The notes beneath the pieces are model-generated. The model was given only the letters and a program-made list of their open reading frames with translations, was not told the DNA's origin and ran no database searches. Source: an uncultured Trueperaceae bacterium (GTDB lineage Bacteria > Deinococcota > Deinococci > Deinococcales > Trueperaceae). Taken from it: DNA of 8,329 bases. Every line of letters begins with the position of its first letter. Within the stretch, counting starts at the first letter, position 1. The DNA lies in contig CALCHY010000240.1 in assembly GCA_937907415.1 (NCBI GenBank), forward strand, positions 1 to 8,329, given 5' to 3'. A program made the translations under genes and the position numbers. This document shows positions 1 to 6,740 of this stretch, piece by piece.

Positions 1-618
1 GCCGCCGCCCTGCCCGTATTGCGCGCCGAGGAGAAGCACGCCTCGCTCTCCGTGGCCGTCGTGAGCGTTCTCGGCACGCTCGGCGTGGTCGCGTTCGCGG
101 CCTGGGATGGGCTGGCGGTCGTGTCGTCGCGCGTCGTGGCGGCCGTGGCTGGCGCCTCGCTTCAAGAGGTCGGCCACGTGGTGGCGGCGGGTGCGGCCGT
201 CGGCGGCCCAGAAGGCGACCTCGCCCTGCTGGTCAAGCTCTCGCGAGTCGTGCTGCTCGCCCCCGTGCTCATGCTGCTCGGCTGGTGGCTGCGGCGCGAG
301 GCAGCCTCCAATCCAGGTAGCGTTGCAGGCGTGCAGGCGGCAGGTGGGCGGCGTCTTCCGCCGATCGTGCCCGGGTTCGTCATCGGCTTCCTGGCCCTAA
401 GCGCCGTAACCAGCCTCGGTTGGCTGAGCGCAGAAACCGTGCGCTACCTAACGCTGGGCGGCACGCTCCTAACCGCGGCCGCGATGGCGGGCATCGGCCT
501 CGGCGTCCAGTTCCGCGGCCTCGGGAGGGCGGGCCGTCAGGCCCTCGTCCTCGGGGTCGTTGGGTTCGTGGCGTTGCTGTTGGTGATGAGCGCTTACTAC
601 ACGCTGATGCTCAGCTAG
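1..618 (+). CDS. YeiH/UPF0324-family putative membrane transporter, C-terminal part (5' end outside window)
   Basis: The reading frame is open from base 1, so this is the C-terminal ~205 residues of a protein that starts upstream. The TTG at 19 is an internal Leu codon, not a real start. The sequence follows the YeiH/UPF0324 family (Cons_hypoth698, putative sulfate exporters) closely: an [11 protein letters not shown] segment, then a hydrophobic helix, the family signature [12 protein letters not shown], then [17 protein letters not shown] and a last block of helices with [20 protein letters not shown] see about five hydrophobic membrane segments. Relative to E. coli YeiH, roughly the first 140-150 residues are missing off the window. 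One oddity is that the signature, HEVAQVVAAG in E. coli YeiH, reads [10 protein letters not shown] here, so His and Gln are exchanged. Family members are inner-membrane proteins of poorly established substrate. The gene converges on prfC and overlaps it by four bases, leaving no separate terminator. Confidence 0.85.
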   Translation, partial: AAALPVLRAEEKHASLSVAVVSVLGTLGVVAFAAWDGLAVVSSRVVAAVAGASLQEVGHVVAAGAAVGGPEGDLALLVKLSRVVLLAPVLMLLGWWLRREAASNPGSVAGVQAAGGRRLPPIVPGFVIGFLALSAVTSLGWLSAETVRYLTLGGTLLTAAAMAGIGLGVQFRGLGRAGRQALVLGVVGFVALLLVMSAYYTLMLS

Positions 619-2228
619 AGCCTCACGACGTCGACGGCGCCAGGCGACTCCGCCAGGGTCACCTCTGGGTGCTCGTCCTGGAAGTACTTGATCTCGCCCT
701 CGAAGCGGAACAGCGCCACTGCCTGGTCATCCTGGTCGTGCACGAGCATGCCGAAGCGCACTGGCTTGTCCGGCGTGCGGCTCAACCAGCGGATCACGCG
801 GTACGGCTGGTGGTCGAAGAGGACGTCGACGCCGTACTCCTCGCGCATGCGGTGCTCGAACACCTCGAACTGCAGCTGCCCGACGACGCCTAGGATGGGG
901 TCGCGGGCGCCCTGCGCGGGGTAGAAGAGCTGCACGACTCCTTCCTCGGCCAACTGTTCGATGCCCTTGCGGAACGCCTTGTGGCGGTCGGCGTGCTTGG
1001 TGCGCACGGTCGCGAAGCGCTCAGGCGCGAAGCGCGGGAACGATGGCAGCAGCACGCCAGGGCGGCTGCTCAGCACGTCGCCGATCCTGAAGGTGCCTGG
1101 GTTGACCAAGCCGATGATGTCGCCAGGGTAGGCGGCGTCAACGGTGGCGCGCTCGTCTGCGAACATCGTGACGGCCTGCGCCAACTTCACGTCGCGACCA
1201 GTGCGGGTGAGTACCGCCTGCACCCCGCGGTGGAACACGCCGGAAGCCACACGCACGAACGCCGTGCGGTCGCGGTGACGCGGGTTCATGTTGGCCTGCA
1301 CCTTGAACACGAAGGCGGTGAAGTCAGGGTCGGTGGGGGAGACCTCGCCCAACGTCGTCATGAGCTTGCCTGGCGGCGGTGCCAGGTCGAGGAAGTGATC
1401 GAGGAAGACTTCGACACCGAAGTTGGTGAGCACGCTGCCGAAGAACACGGGCGTGATCTCGCCCGCCAGGAAACGCGCCGTGTCGAGCGGTGGTAAGGCG
1501 GACTCGAGGAGGCCTATGTCGTCGATGAGCTTGCTCTGCGCCGCCTCGCCGATAAGGGCCGCAACCTCAGGCGCGTCTGGCGCCGCTGTCGTCATGGGTG
1601 CGCGGCGCGCGTTGCGCTCGGTGCGCTCGTACATGTGCAGGCGGTTGTTCGTGCGCTCGTAGACGCCCTTGAAGTCTGGGCCGTCACCGATCGGCCAAGT
1701 CACCGGCACGGCCTGGATGCCGAGGGTCGTCTCCACCTCGTCGAGCAAGGCGTACGGGTCTAGAGCGGGACGGTCGAGCTTGTTGATGAACGTGAAGATC
1801 GGGATGCCGCGCTCGCGGCTAACCGTGAACAGCTTGCGCGTCTGCTCCTGCACGCCTCTAGCGGCGTCAAGCAGCATGACGGCGCTGTCCGCCGCCGTGA
1901 GGGTGCGGTAGGTGTCCTCACTGAAGTCCTGGTGGCCAGGGGTGTCGAGCAGGTTCAGGACCACGCCGCGGTACTCGACCTGCATGGCGGCAGAGGAGAT
2001 GGAGATGCCGCGCTCGCGCTCGATGCTCATCCAGTCCGAAGTCGACTGCGCAGTGCCTGTCTTGGCCGTCACGGAGCCGGCTTCACGGATGGCGCCGCTG
2101 TAGAGGAGCAGCTTCTCCGTCAGGGTGGTCTTGCCTGCGTCAGGGTGAGAGATGATCGCGAAGGTGCGGCGGCGCCCGACCTCGCGCGCGAGGTCCGCTC
2201 TGTTAGGTGGGGTGTGGGCGTCCGACAT
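615..2228 (-). CDS. prfC: peptide chain release factor 3 (RF3), translational GTPase
   Basis: RF3 is the cytoplasmic GTPase that recycles RF1/RF2 from the ribosome after peptide release. The 537-residue product matches E. coli RF3 (529 aa) along its whole length. Visible GTPase motifs are the P-loop SHPDAGKT (residues 27-34), the RGISI switch I region (73-77), DTPGH (95-99) and NKLD (149-152). RF3-specific blocks follow: [44 protein letters not shown] and the C-terminal [15 protein letters not shown]. The ATG at 2228 lies 18 codons before the conserved [12 protein letters not shown] segment, as expected for the family. No Shine-Dalgarno sequence precedes it; instead TAGACT sits nine bases upstream, suggesting a leaderless or nearly leaderless transcript. 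The stop codon shares CTAG with the convergent YeiH-like gene. The gene is divergent from the radical SAM gene. All key residues are present and it looks intact. Confidence 0.97.
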   Translation of the reverse strand: MSDAHTPPNRADLAREVGRRRTFAIISHPDAGKTTLTEKLLLYSGAIREAGSVTAKTGTAQSTSDWMSIERERGISISSAAMQVEYRGVVLNLLDTPGHQDFSEDTYRTLTAADSAVMLLDAARGVQEQTRKLFTVSRERGIPIFTFINKLDRPALDPYALLDEVETTLGIQAVPVTWPIGDGPDFKGVYERTNNRLHMYERTERNARRAPMTTAAPDAPEVAALIGEAAQSKLIDDIGLLESALPPLDTARFLAGEITPVFFGSVLTNFGVEVFLDHFLDLAPPPGKLMTTLGEVSPTDPDFTAFVFKVQANMNPRHRDRTAFVRVASGVFHRGVQAVLTRTGRDVKLAQAVTMFADERATVDAAYPGDIIGLVNPGTFRIGDVLSSRPGVLLPSFPRFAPERFATVRTKHADRHKAFRKGIEQLAEEGVVQLFYPAQGARDPILGVVGQLQFEVFEHRMREEYGVDVLFDHQPYRVIRWLSRTPDKPVRFGMLVHDQDDQAVALFRFEGEIKYFQDEHPEVTLAESPGAVDVVRL

Positions 2229-2237
2229 GCGGGGGCC

Positions 2238-2243
2238 AGTCTA
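2238..2243 (-). promoter_or_regulatory. prfC: candidate -10 box (TAGACT) for a leaderless prfC transcript
   Basis: Read on the minus strand, TAGACT lies nine bases before the prfC ATG and fits the TANNNT pattern described for Deinococcota -10 elements close to start codons of leaderless genes. Transcription from it would begin at or within a couple of bases of the ATG, which agrees with the absence of a Shine-Dalgarno sequence. No convincing -35 element is visible 16-18 bases further upstream. A six-base pattern with three free positions arises easily by chance. Confidence 0.35.
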
Positions 2244-2316
2244 CTCGGTCGGGGCGGGCGGGATGGTGCCGCGCGGCTGCGTACTGCCGAGACCGTGCCG
2301 CGGTTCTGCCGGCCGT

Positions 2317-2325
2317 AAGGTGATC
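2317..2325 (+). promoter_or_regulatory. Shine-Dalgarno sequence deciding the GTG start of the radical SAM gene
   Basis: AAGGTGATC matches the extended complement of the 16S rRNA 3' end, apart from a three-base skip. Its AAGG core ends seven bases before the GTG at 2328, which supports that start. The overlapping GTG at 2326 is followed at once by TGA and cannot be used. Confidence 0.7.
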
Positions 2326-2327
2326 GT

Positions 2328-3482
2328 GTGAGTGAAGCGTTCCTCGCCACCGCGCATGCGACCAGCACCACGCTCAGCCCTAGCCGCAGCGAGGTGGTCG
2401 GCTTCGACCTAGAAGGGCGTCCCGTTCACTGGTTTGTGGACGGGCGGACCTTCAAGCGCTCGTTGGCCTCCGAGGTGTTCGGTAGGCGCAGCGTGGCCGG
2501 GGCGCGGCAGCGTTGGCGGGTGGAGCAGGGCGAGGCCGAGCGCCTGTTCGGTCGGGCTTTGGAGGTGGCGCGCTTGGCTACCGGTGGCGCTGTGGCGGTT
2601 GCGGGCGGGCCTCACGAGCTGGGCGAGCGGCTCGACCGGATCCTCGCGTGGACACCGACGCTGCTGCTCGCAGAGCGCGAGCGTTTCCTGCGCCATTACC
2701 AGCCCGTCGCCATCCTCCCGCCAGACCAGTATCAAGCAGTAGTACTACAAGCGAGCTTCGGTTGCAGCTGGAACCGCTGCACCTTCTGCACCTTCTATCA
2801 GGACCGGCCGTTCCGTATCCGGCAGCCCGCCGACTTCGTTGAGCACGTCGCCGGGGTCAAAGAGCTGCTTGGGGCGGCCGCCGCTGGCCGCTCCAGCATC
2901 TTCCTTGCCGACGGCAACGCTCTGGTGCTCGCCAACTCGAAGCTGCGGCCGTTCTTCGAGGCGGCCAGCGCCGCGTTCCCTGGCCGCCCCTTCAACGCCT
3001 TCGTGGACGTGTTCTCGGGCGAGAAGAAGGGCAGCGAGAAGTGGCGCGAACTGCGGGAGCTAGGGCTCGAGCGCGTAGCGATCGGTGTGGAGACGGGCCA
3101 CGATGAACTCCTCGGTTGGTTGAACAAGCCGGGCAGCGCTGCCGAGGCCGCCGAGTTCATAACCTGCCTCAAGGCGGCTGGGCTGGGCGTATCCGTGATC
3201 CTGATGGTTGGCGCTGGAGGTGAGCGCTTCGCGGAAGCGCACATGGCAGACAGCCTGGCGCTGCTCGAGCGCTTGCCCATTGGGCAGGGAGACCTGGTCT
3301 ACCTCTCCCCGTTCGTGCAGCACCCCGGCTCTGCGTACGCCGAGCGTGCTGCTGCCGCAGGGATAGCGCCGTTAGGAGAGGAAGCCGCTCAGGCGCAGTA
3401 CCGTGCGCTGGCGGCTGGTGCCCGCGAGCGCGTAGGAGCAGCGAAGGTGGCGCTTTATCACATCGATGAGTTCGTCTACTGA
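2328..3482 (+). CDS. radical SAM family protein, COG1032-like, CX4CX2C cluster motif
   Basis: The 384-residue product is a radical S-adenosylmethionine enzyme; the reaction cannot be assigned. A [4Fe-4S] motif lies at residues 146-154 (C146-SWNR-C151-TF-C154) followed by an aromatic Tyr (157), as in COG1032-type proteins with GC..NRCTFC..Y. Spacing is CX4CX2C rather than the textbook CX3CX2C; as I recall, this subfamily often has it. Later TIM-barrel landmarks are IFLADGNAL (191-199), LERVAIGVETGHDELLGWLNKPG (247-269) and VILMVGAGGER (290-300). The first ~125 residues (GFDLEGRPVHWFVDGRTFKRSL and onward) form a preceding domain I do not recognise. There is no cobalamin-binding motif, Cys-rich C-terminal extension or signal peptide, so it is probably cytoplasmic. 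The start is GTG with a well placed Shine-Dalgarno. It is divergent from prfC and co-directional with the ATPase gene 181 bp downstream. It appears intact. Confidence 0.85.
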   Translation: MSEAFLATAHATSTTLSPSRSEVVGFDLEGRPVHWFVDGRTFKRSLASEVFGRRSVAGARQRWRVEQGEAERLFGRALEVARLATGGAVAVAGGPHELGERLDRILAWTPTLLLAERERFLRHYQPVAILPPDQYQAVVLQASFGCSWNRCTFCTFYQDRPFRIRQPADFVEHVAGVKELLGAAAAGRSSIFLADGNALVLANSKLRPFFEAASAAFPGRPFNAFVDVFSGEKKGSEKWRELRELGLERVAIGVETGHDELLGWLNKPGSAAEAAEFITCLKAAGLGVSVILMVGAGGERFAEAHMADSLALLERLPIGQGDLVYLSPFVQHPGSAYAERAAAAGIAPLGEEAAQAQYRALAAGARERVGAAKVALYHIDEFVY

Positions 3483-3497
3483 CGCGAGCACCGAGAA

Positions 3498-3519
3498 TAG
3501 TACTAAGACGTGGTACCAC
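3498..3519. repeat. two adjacent perfect palindromes (TAGTACTA and GTGGTACCAC)
   Basis: TAGTACTA (3498-3505) and GTGGTACCAC (3510-3519) are both perfect palindromes centred on GTAC, with centres 13 bases apart. They lie just after the radical SAM stop and upstream of the candidate ATPase promoter, in a locally AT-richer stretch. They could be operator half-sites or full operators for a dimeric regulator, but no regulator family can be named from them. Short palindromes can occur by chance. Confidence 0.35.
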
Positions 3520-3537
3520 TTAATCGGCTTGACTAAC

Positions 3538-3567
3538 TTGTGCCAGGGACCAGCAGACCGGTAATTT
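3538..3567 (+). promoter_or_regulatory. candidate promoter for the ATPase gene
   Basis: TTGTGC (3538-3543) and TAATTT (3562-3567) are separated by 18 bases and lie in the AT-richest part of the 181-bp intergenic region. The -10 fits TANNNT; the -35 matches TTGACA only in part. A better -35-like TTGACT occurs at 3529-3534 but has no -10 at a normal distance. Use of this promoter would give the ATPase mRNA a 5' leader of about 90 bases. Confidence 0.3.
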
Positions 3568-3599
3568 GAGGCGGCGATACCGAGTTGAGGTGGGGTAAG

Positions 3600-3615
3600 C
3601 GCGCCAGGTGGCGCG
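3600..3615. repeat. perfect GC-rich inverted repeat in the leader of the ATPase gene
   Basis: CGCGCCA and TGGCGCG form a seven-base-pair perfect inverted repeat around a GG centre (or six pairs with an AGGT loop). TTCCTTC follows, not a real T-run, so it is at best a weak intrinsic terminator for the radical SAM gene. The right arm GGCGCG (3610-3615) can instead pair with CGCGCC at 3629-3634, giving a mutually exclusive second hairpin 20-30 bases before the ribosome binding site. It could be an mRNA structure affecting expression, or only a product of high GC. Confidence 0.45.
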
Positions 3616-3654
3616 TTCCTTCAGCCCGCGCGCCCGGACCTCACCCGTACCTGC

Positions 3655-3661
3655 GAGGAGG
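3655..3661 (+). promoter_or_regulatory. ribosome binding site of the ATPase gene (GAGGAGG), unusually close to the ATG
   Basis: GAGGAGG is a strong Shine-Dalgarno match but ends only two bases before the ATG at 3664. The first part, GAGG (3655-3658), gives a more normal five-base spacing. This supports the ATG at 3664 over later in-frame starts such as the GTG at codon 18. Confidence 0.65.
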
Positions 3662-3663
3662 CA

Positions 3664-6600
3664 ATGACCAAGCGAGGTGACGACGACCACGAGCAACCGC
3701 GGCCGCAAGCGGCAGTGACACTGCCGGCTGGCGGACTACTTGGCCTCGGTGGTAGTGCCACTGCCCGCCAGACGTCAGCAGGATCGGGCCAAGCGCCGTT
3801 CTGCGGGCGTGAGGCCGAGCTCCGGCTGGTCGAGCAGACGTGGGCGGAAGTGCGCCAGGGTACCAACGGCCCACGCGTTGTCGTGCTGGTCGCCGATCAG
3901 GGGTTAGGCAAGACGCGCCTAGTGCAGGAACTCTACGAGCGGCTGGCGCGTGAAGCGAGCGCTCAGGCCACAGAAGAAGGGGAGGCAAGCTACTGGCCCA
4001 TGCGGCTGGGTCAGGAGGGCGATAACCTCGCCATCAACCCTCCACCCCTCGCCTGCAACCAGCTCGCACCGCTGCCGTTCCTGTGGTGGGGCGTGCGGCT
4101 AGCTGACCCTGGCGGCTACAACCAAGTCGCGACCGGTGCACTGCCGGGCCACGTAGAGGCGTACCTCGTGCCGCAACTCGAGCCACTAGCCCGCGAGCAG
4201 CGCAGGCGCCAGACACGCACGCAACTCCTGCGGCTGGGCGGCTCCGTTGCCGCCGACATGGCGCTCGATCTTGCGATCAGCGCCGTGCCGCTCATCGGAC
4301 TCGTCAAGAAGGCGGCGGAAGTAGGGGCGGAGCTGCGCGGCCTCGCTGTCGGCTACCGGAGGGACTCCGCGGGGTTCGACGCCGAGGCGTTCGGCGCTCA
4401 ACGCCGCGCATCGCTCGTCGACCAGGTCGTCGCTGACCTCGGGCGCCTGTTCGGCGGGCCGGCCGGGCGGCGCGTGCCGGGCGTGCTGGTGATCGACGAC
4501 GGCCAGTTCTCCGGAGCAGACGCCTCCGTTGTCGCGTTGGTGCGTGAGCTCATCGGCGCCATGTCGGAGGGGCGCTGGCCGCTGCTCATCGTGGTTACCC
4601 ACTGGGAGCGCGAGTGGGTCGAGGCCGAGCGCCGCGCAGAGGCGCAGCACTCGGCAACTAGCCAGGACACGGTGGCCGACGTCGTCTTGCGCCATGGGCG
4701 GACCGACCTTGGAGGGTTACAGGTCGTGCGCCTCAAGCCCGTCAGCGACCTAACGGAAGCGCTAATCGCGGGGCTGCCAGGCCTCACCATCGAGCAGCAG
4801 GATGCACTTCTCGCGCGCGTTGGCGGCAACCCGCGACTGCTCGACGAGCTACTGCGCTACGCGCGAAGCGGCCGCGGGCGGGCTGCGTTCGAGGGCCGCA
4901 ACCCGGAAGCACGACTCACCGCTTCTGGCTTACAGGACCTCGCAAACAGGAGCATGCGCCTTGAGGAACTCGTCGGGGAGCGAATGGCCGCAACCCCGGA
5001 GGCAGTGCAGTTGTCGTTGGCGATGGCCAGCCTGCAGGGCAGCGACTTCGTTGGCGAGCTCGTTGCTCTGACCGCCGCCGAGCTGACGGGCGATCACAGC
5101 GGCGGCATCGCGGCTGCGGTTAGTGAGGGGCTTGGCTTGGCCGACGAGTCGTACGGTTACGTAACGGCGACCTCCGGCGCCCTGAGCGCCTTCAGGCAGC
5201 GCATGTACCTCGGTGCGGCTAGGGAACTCCTCGTCGGGCTAGTAGATCCGGAGGTGGCGCGGGCCGCCAGCGCAGCAGCCGTACGCCGCGTCTTGACGAA
5301 TCCAGAGCTGCTGAAGGCTTGGCCCGAACAGCTCGCGCTCATGGGCCACGCCGCCGACCTGTTCGAGGACGCCGACGACACCACCGACCTGCGCTTTGCG
5401 GCCGCCGCACTCCACCAGCTCATGCGCGCCATGCGCGGCAGCGGCGACCTGCTGGCGGCAGCCGCTAACGCTAGGCGCCTTGCCGACGTTCTCGTGAGGC
5501 TCCCAGATGAGTTGCTTGACGGCGACCTCGCGTGGCCGCTTGACGCAGAGGAGGTGCTAGCCAGCGTTGGTTCGGCCGAGGATATCGGTGCGCGCTCCGA
5601 ACTTCTGCAGCGCCTCGTCGCCCTCACGGACGACGCCATGGTTGACGACGTCAACCTGTGGTCCGTTGGGCTTCACGCCTCGGTGATGCTCCAAGTGCAG
5701 GCGTTCCACACGGAGTTGGGTGAGGTGGAGCGGGCCGACCACGCGCTCACTGTGGCCGTAGCGACGATGGAGCGCTTGCCGGTCGAAGAGTACGACCTAG
5801 ACACAGTCGTCACGGCCCGCGCAGTGTACGACCGCCTAGGAGACAGACACTTCGAGGGTCAGGAGCTGCTGGCCGCGCAGGCCGCCTTCGAGCACGCCAT
5901 GCACCTAGCGCAGGTGGTGAGCGACATGCGAGACGGTTCTCTTGGCGCTCGCTGGGCGCTTGCCGTCGCCAAGCGTAAGGTGGGCAAATGCGCGTTCTTG
6001 GCGGGCGACGCGGAGGCCGCGACCGTCAACCTGAGCGCTGCCGCTGACGAGCTGCGTGACCTGTGGGCCCTTACTCAGGACCCGAGCGCCGCCGTGTCGC
6101 TAGCCGCTACCCTCGACGACCTCGCCGAAACGCACGTTGCGACCAACGACCATTACGCCGCCGCCGAACTACTCCTCGAGAGCCATGCCCTCGTCTTCGA
6201 GCTCCATCGGGCAGCTCCGGCCGCCTTCGATACGCGCTCCAACCTCGCTGACTCGAGCGTCAAGCTCGCGCGCGTATACCTGAACGCAGGCGCGCATGAG
6301 GAAGCTCTTGCGTATGCAACGGAGGCCGTCGACCTAAGGCGGGCGAACACGCAGCAGTCGCCGAGCCGCAGGGCGCGCGCCGACCTTGGGTACGCCTGCA
6401 CCCTGGCCGCACTCTCCTGCAGCAAGCTAGGGCGCTTGCAGGAGGCCGGACGCTACTCCAAAGAGGCTGTTGAGCTGCAGTTGAGCTTCGCCGACGCCTA
6501 CCCAGCATCCACAGCCGCGTGGTTGCTGTTGAATGCCCTGGCAGTGCGCATACCCGTGGTGTGGGATCTGGAGGGCGAGTCGGCGGCTAGGGCGCTCTTC

Positions 6601-6723
6601 TGGCATGTGGATGAGACGACCGCCGCTCTCGAGCCTGAGCAGTACGCCAACGTCGAGTCCGTGCTCCTCAAGCTCGCCGCTGTGCGTGCCGCGTTGGGCG
6701 CCGCGCGCGGTGAGGCAAACTAG
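3664..6723 (+). CDS. large AAA_16/STAND-like P-loop ATPase with C-terminal TPR region
   Basis: The product has 1019 residues, with no signal peptide. Residues 1-45 look disordered. A P-loop NTPase module of the AAA_16/STAND type begins at PFCGREAEL (45-53), with Walker A ADQGLGKT (77-84), Walker B VLVIDDGQF (274-282) and the GGNPRLLDELL motif (387-397) typical of these ATPases. The first Walker A glycine is Ala77, while Lys83 and Thr84 are kept. About 190 residues separate Walker A from Walker B, more than I expect for this family; they include LPFLWWGVRL (137-146) and a hydrophobic stretch near 200-230. After a helical region (about 420-560), the C-terminal half is alpha-helical; TPR-like units are clearest near 815-850, 857-893 and 904-940 (for example GAHEEALAYATEAVDL). 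Such proteins often act as regulated switches, with repeats sensing ligands or partners. No effector or DNA-binding domain is visible, so the role is unknown. The gene seems complete and monocistronic. Confidence 0.85.
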   Translation: MTKRGDDDHEQPRPQAAVTLPAGGLLGLGGSATARQTSAGSGQAPFCGREAELRLVEQTWAEVRQGTNGPRVVVLVADQGLGKTRLVQELYERLAREASAQATEEGEASYWPMRLGQEGDNLAINPPPLACNQLAPLPFLWWGVRLADPGGYNQVATGALPGHVEAYLVPQLEPLAREQRRRQTRTQLLRLGGSVAADMALDLAISAVPLIGLVKKAAEVGAELRGLAVGYRRDSAGFDAEAFGAQRRASLVDQVVADLGRLFGGPAGRRVPGVLVIDDGQFSGADASVVALVRELIGAMSEGRWPLLIVVTHWEREWVEAERRAEAQHSATSQDTVADVVLRHGRTDLGGLQVVRLKPVSDLTEALIAGLPGLTIEQQDALLARVGGNPRLLDELLRYARSGRGRAAFEGRNPEARLTASGLQDLANRSMRLEELVGERMAATPEAVQLSLAMASLQGSDFVGELVALTAAELTGDHSGGIAAAVSEGLGLADESYGYVTATSGALSAFRQRMYLGAARELLVGLVDPEVARAASAAAVRRVLTNPELLKAWPEQLALMGHAADLFEDADDTTDLRFAAAALHQLMRAMRGSGDLLAAAANARRLADVLVRLPDELLDGDLAWPLDAEEVLASVGSAEDIGARSELLQRLVALTDDAMVDDVNLWSVGLHASVMLQVQAFHTELGEVERADHALTVAVATMERLPVEEYDLDTVVTARAVYDRLGDRHFEGQELLAAQAAFEHAMHLAQVVSDMRDGSLGARWALAVAKRKVGKCAFLAGDAEAATVNLSAAADELRDLWALTQDPSAAVSLAATLDDLAETHVATNDHYAAAELLLESHALVFELHRAAPAAFDTRSNLADSSVKLARVYLNAGAHEEALAYATEAVDLRRANTQQSPSRRARADLGYACTLAALSCSKLGRLQEAGRYSKEAVELQLSFADAYPASTAAWLLLNALAVRIPVVWDLEGESAARALFWHVDETTAALEPEQYANVESVLLKLAAVRAALGAARGEAN

Positions 6724-6740
6724 TGGCGCTAACGCTTGCC
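6714..6740. repeat. weak bulged inverted repeat spanning the convergent gene ends
   Basis: GGCAA (6714-6718) pairs with TTGCC (6736-6740), with an inner GCG/CGC pairing (6726-6728 with 6733-6735) around CTAA. This covers the ATPase stop, the five-base gap and the stop of the membrane protein gene. It could act as a short bidirectional terminator or transcript end signal, but there is a large bulge on one side and no T-run on either strand. Confidence 0.2.

Noticed and set aside
420..893. 157-codon plus-strand ORF spanning the YeiH-like and prfC gene ends
   Set aside because: It is out of frame with both genes, low-complexity Arg-rich, and crosses the convergent junction.
981..1496. 171-codon plus-strand ORF inside prfC
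   Set aside because: It is a shadow of the RF3 gene: His/Arg/Gly-rich, with no domain and no ribosome binding site, while the antisense RF3 frame matches the known protein throughout.
2120..2371. 83-codon minus-strand ORF across the prfC start
   Set aside because: It would cover both divergent starts, has Ser/Arg/Pro-rich composition and lacks a ribosome binding site. The RF3 start is well supported.
3600..3622. Intrinsic terminator for the radical SAM gene
   Set aside because: The hairpin is strong, but only TTCCTTC follows, not a T-run, and it lies 118 bases past the stop and beyond a candidate promoter. It is recorded as an inverted repeat instead.
3904..4940. TTA codons in the ATPase gene as a sign of horizontal transfer
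   Set aside because: A few TTA codons occur, but at least one is also in the radical SAM gene, and overall composition looks like that of the neighbours.
5157..5654. 165-codon minus-strand ORF inside the ATPase gene
   Set aside because: It is a Ser/Ala/Arg-rich antisense shadow of the helical repeat region.
3664..6723. Calling the ATPase an anti-phage defence (e.g. Avs-type) protein or a LuxR/MalT regulator
   Set aside because: There is no nuclease, TIR, protease or helix-turn-helix domain, no mobile element or defence gene nearby, and the C-terminus ends in repeats. The evidence does not support either name.
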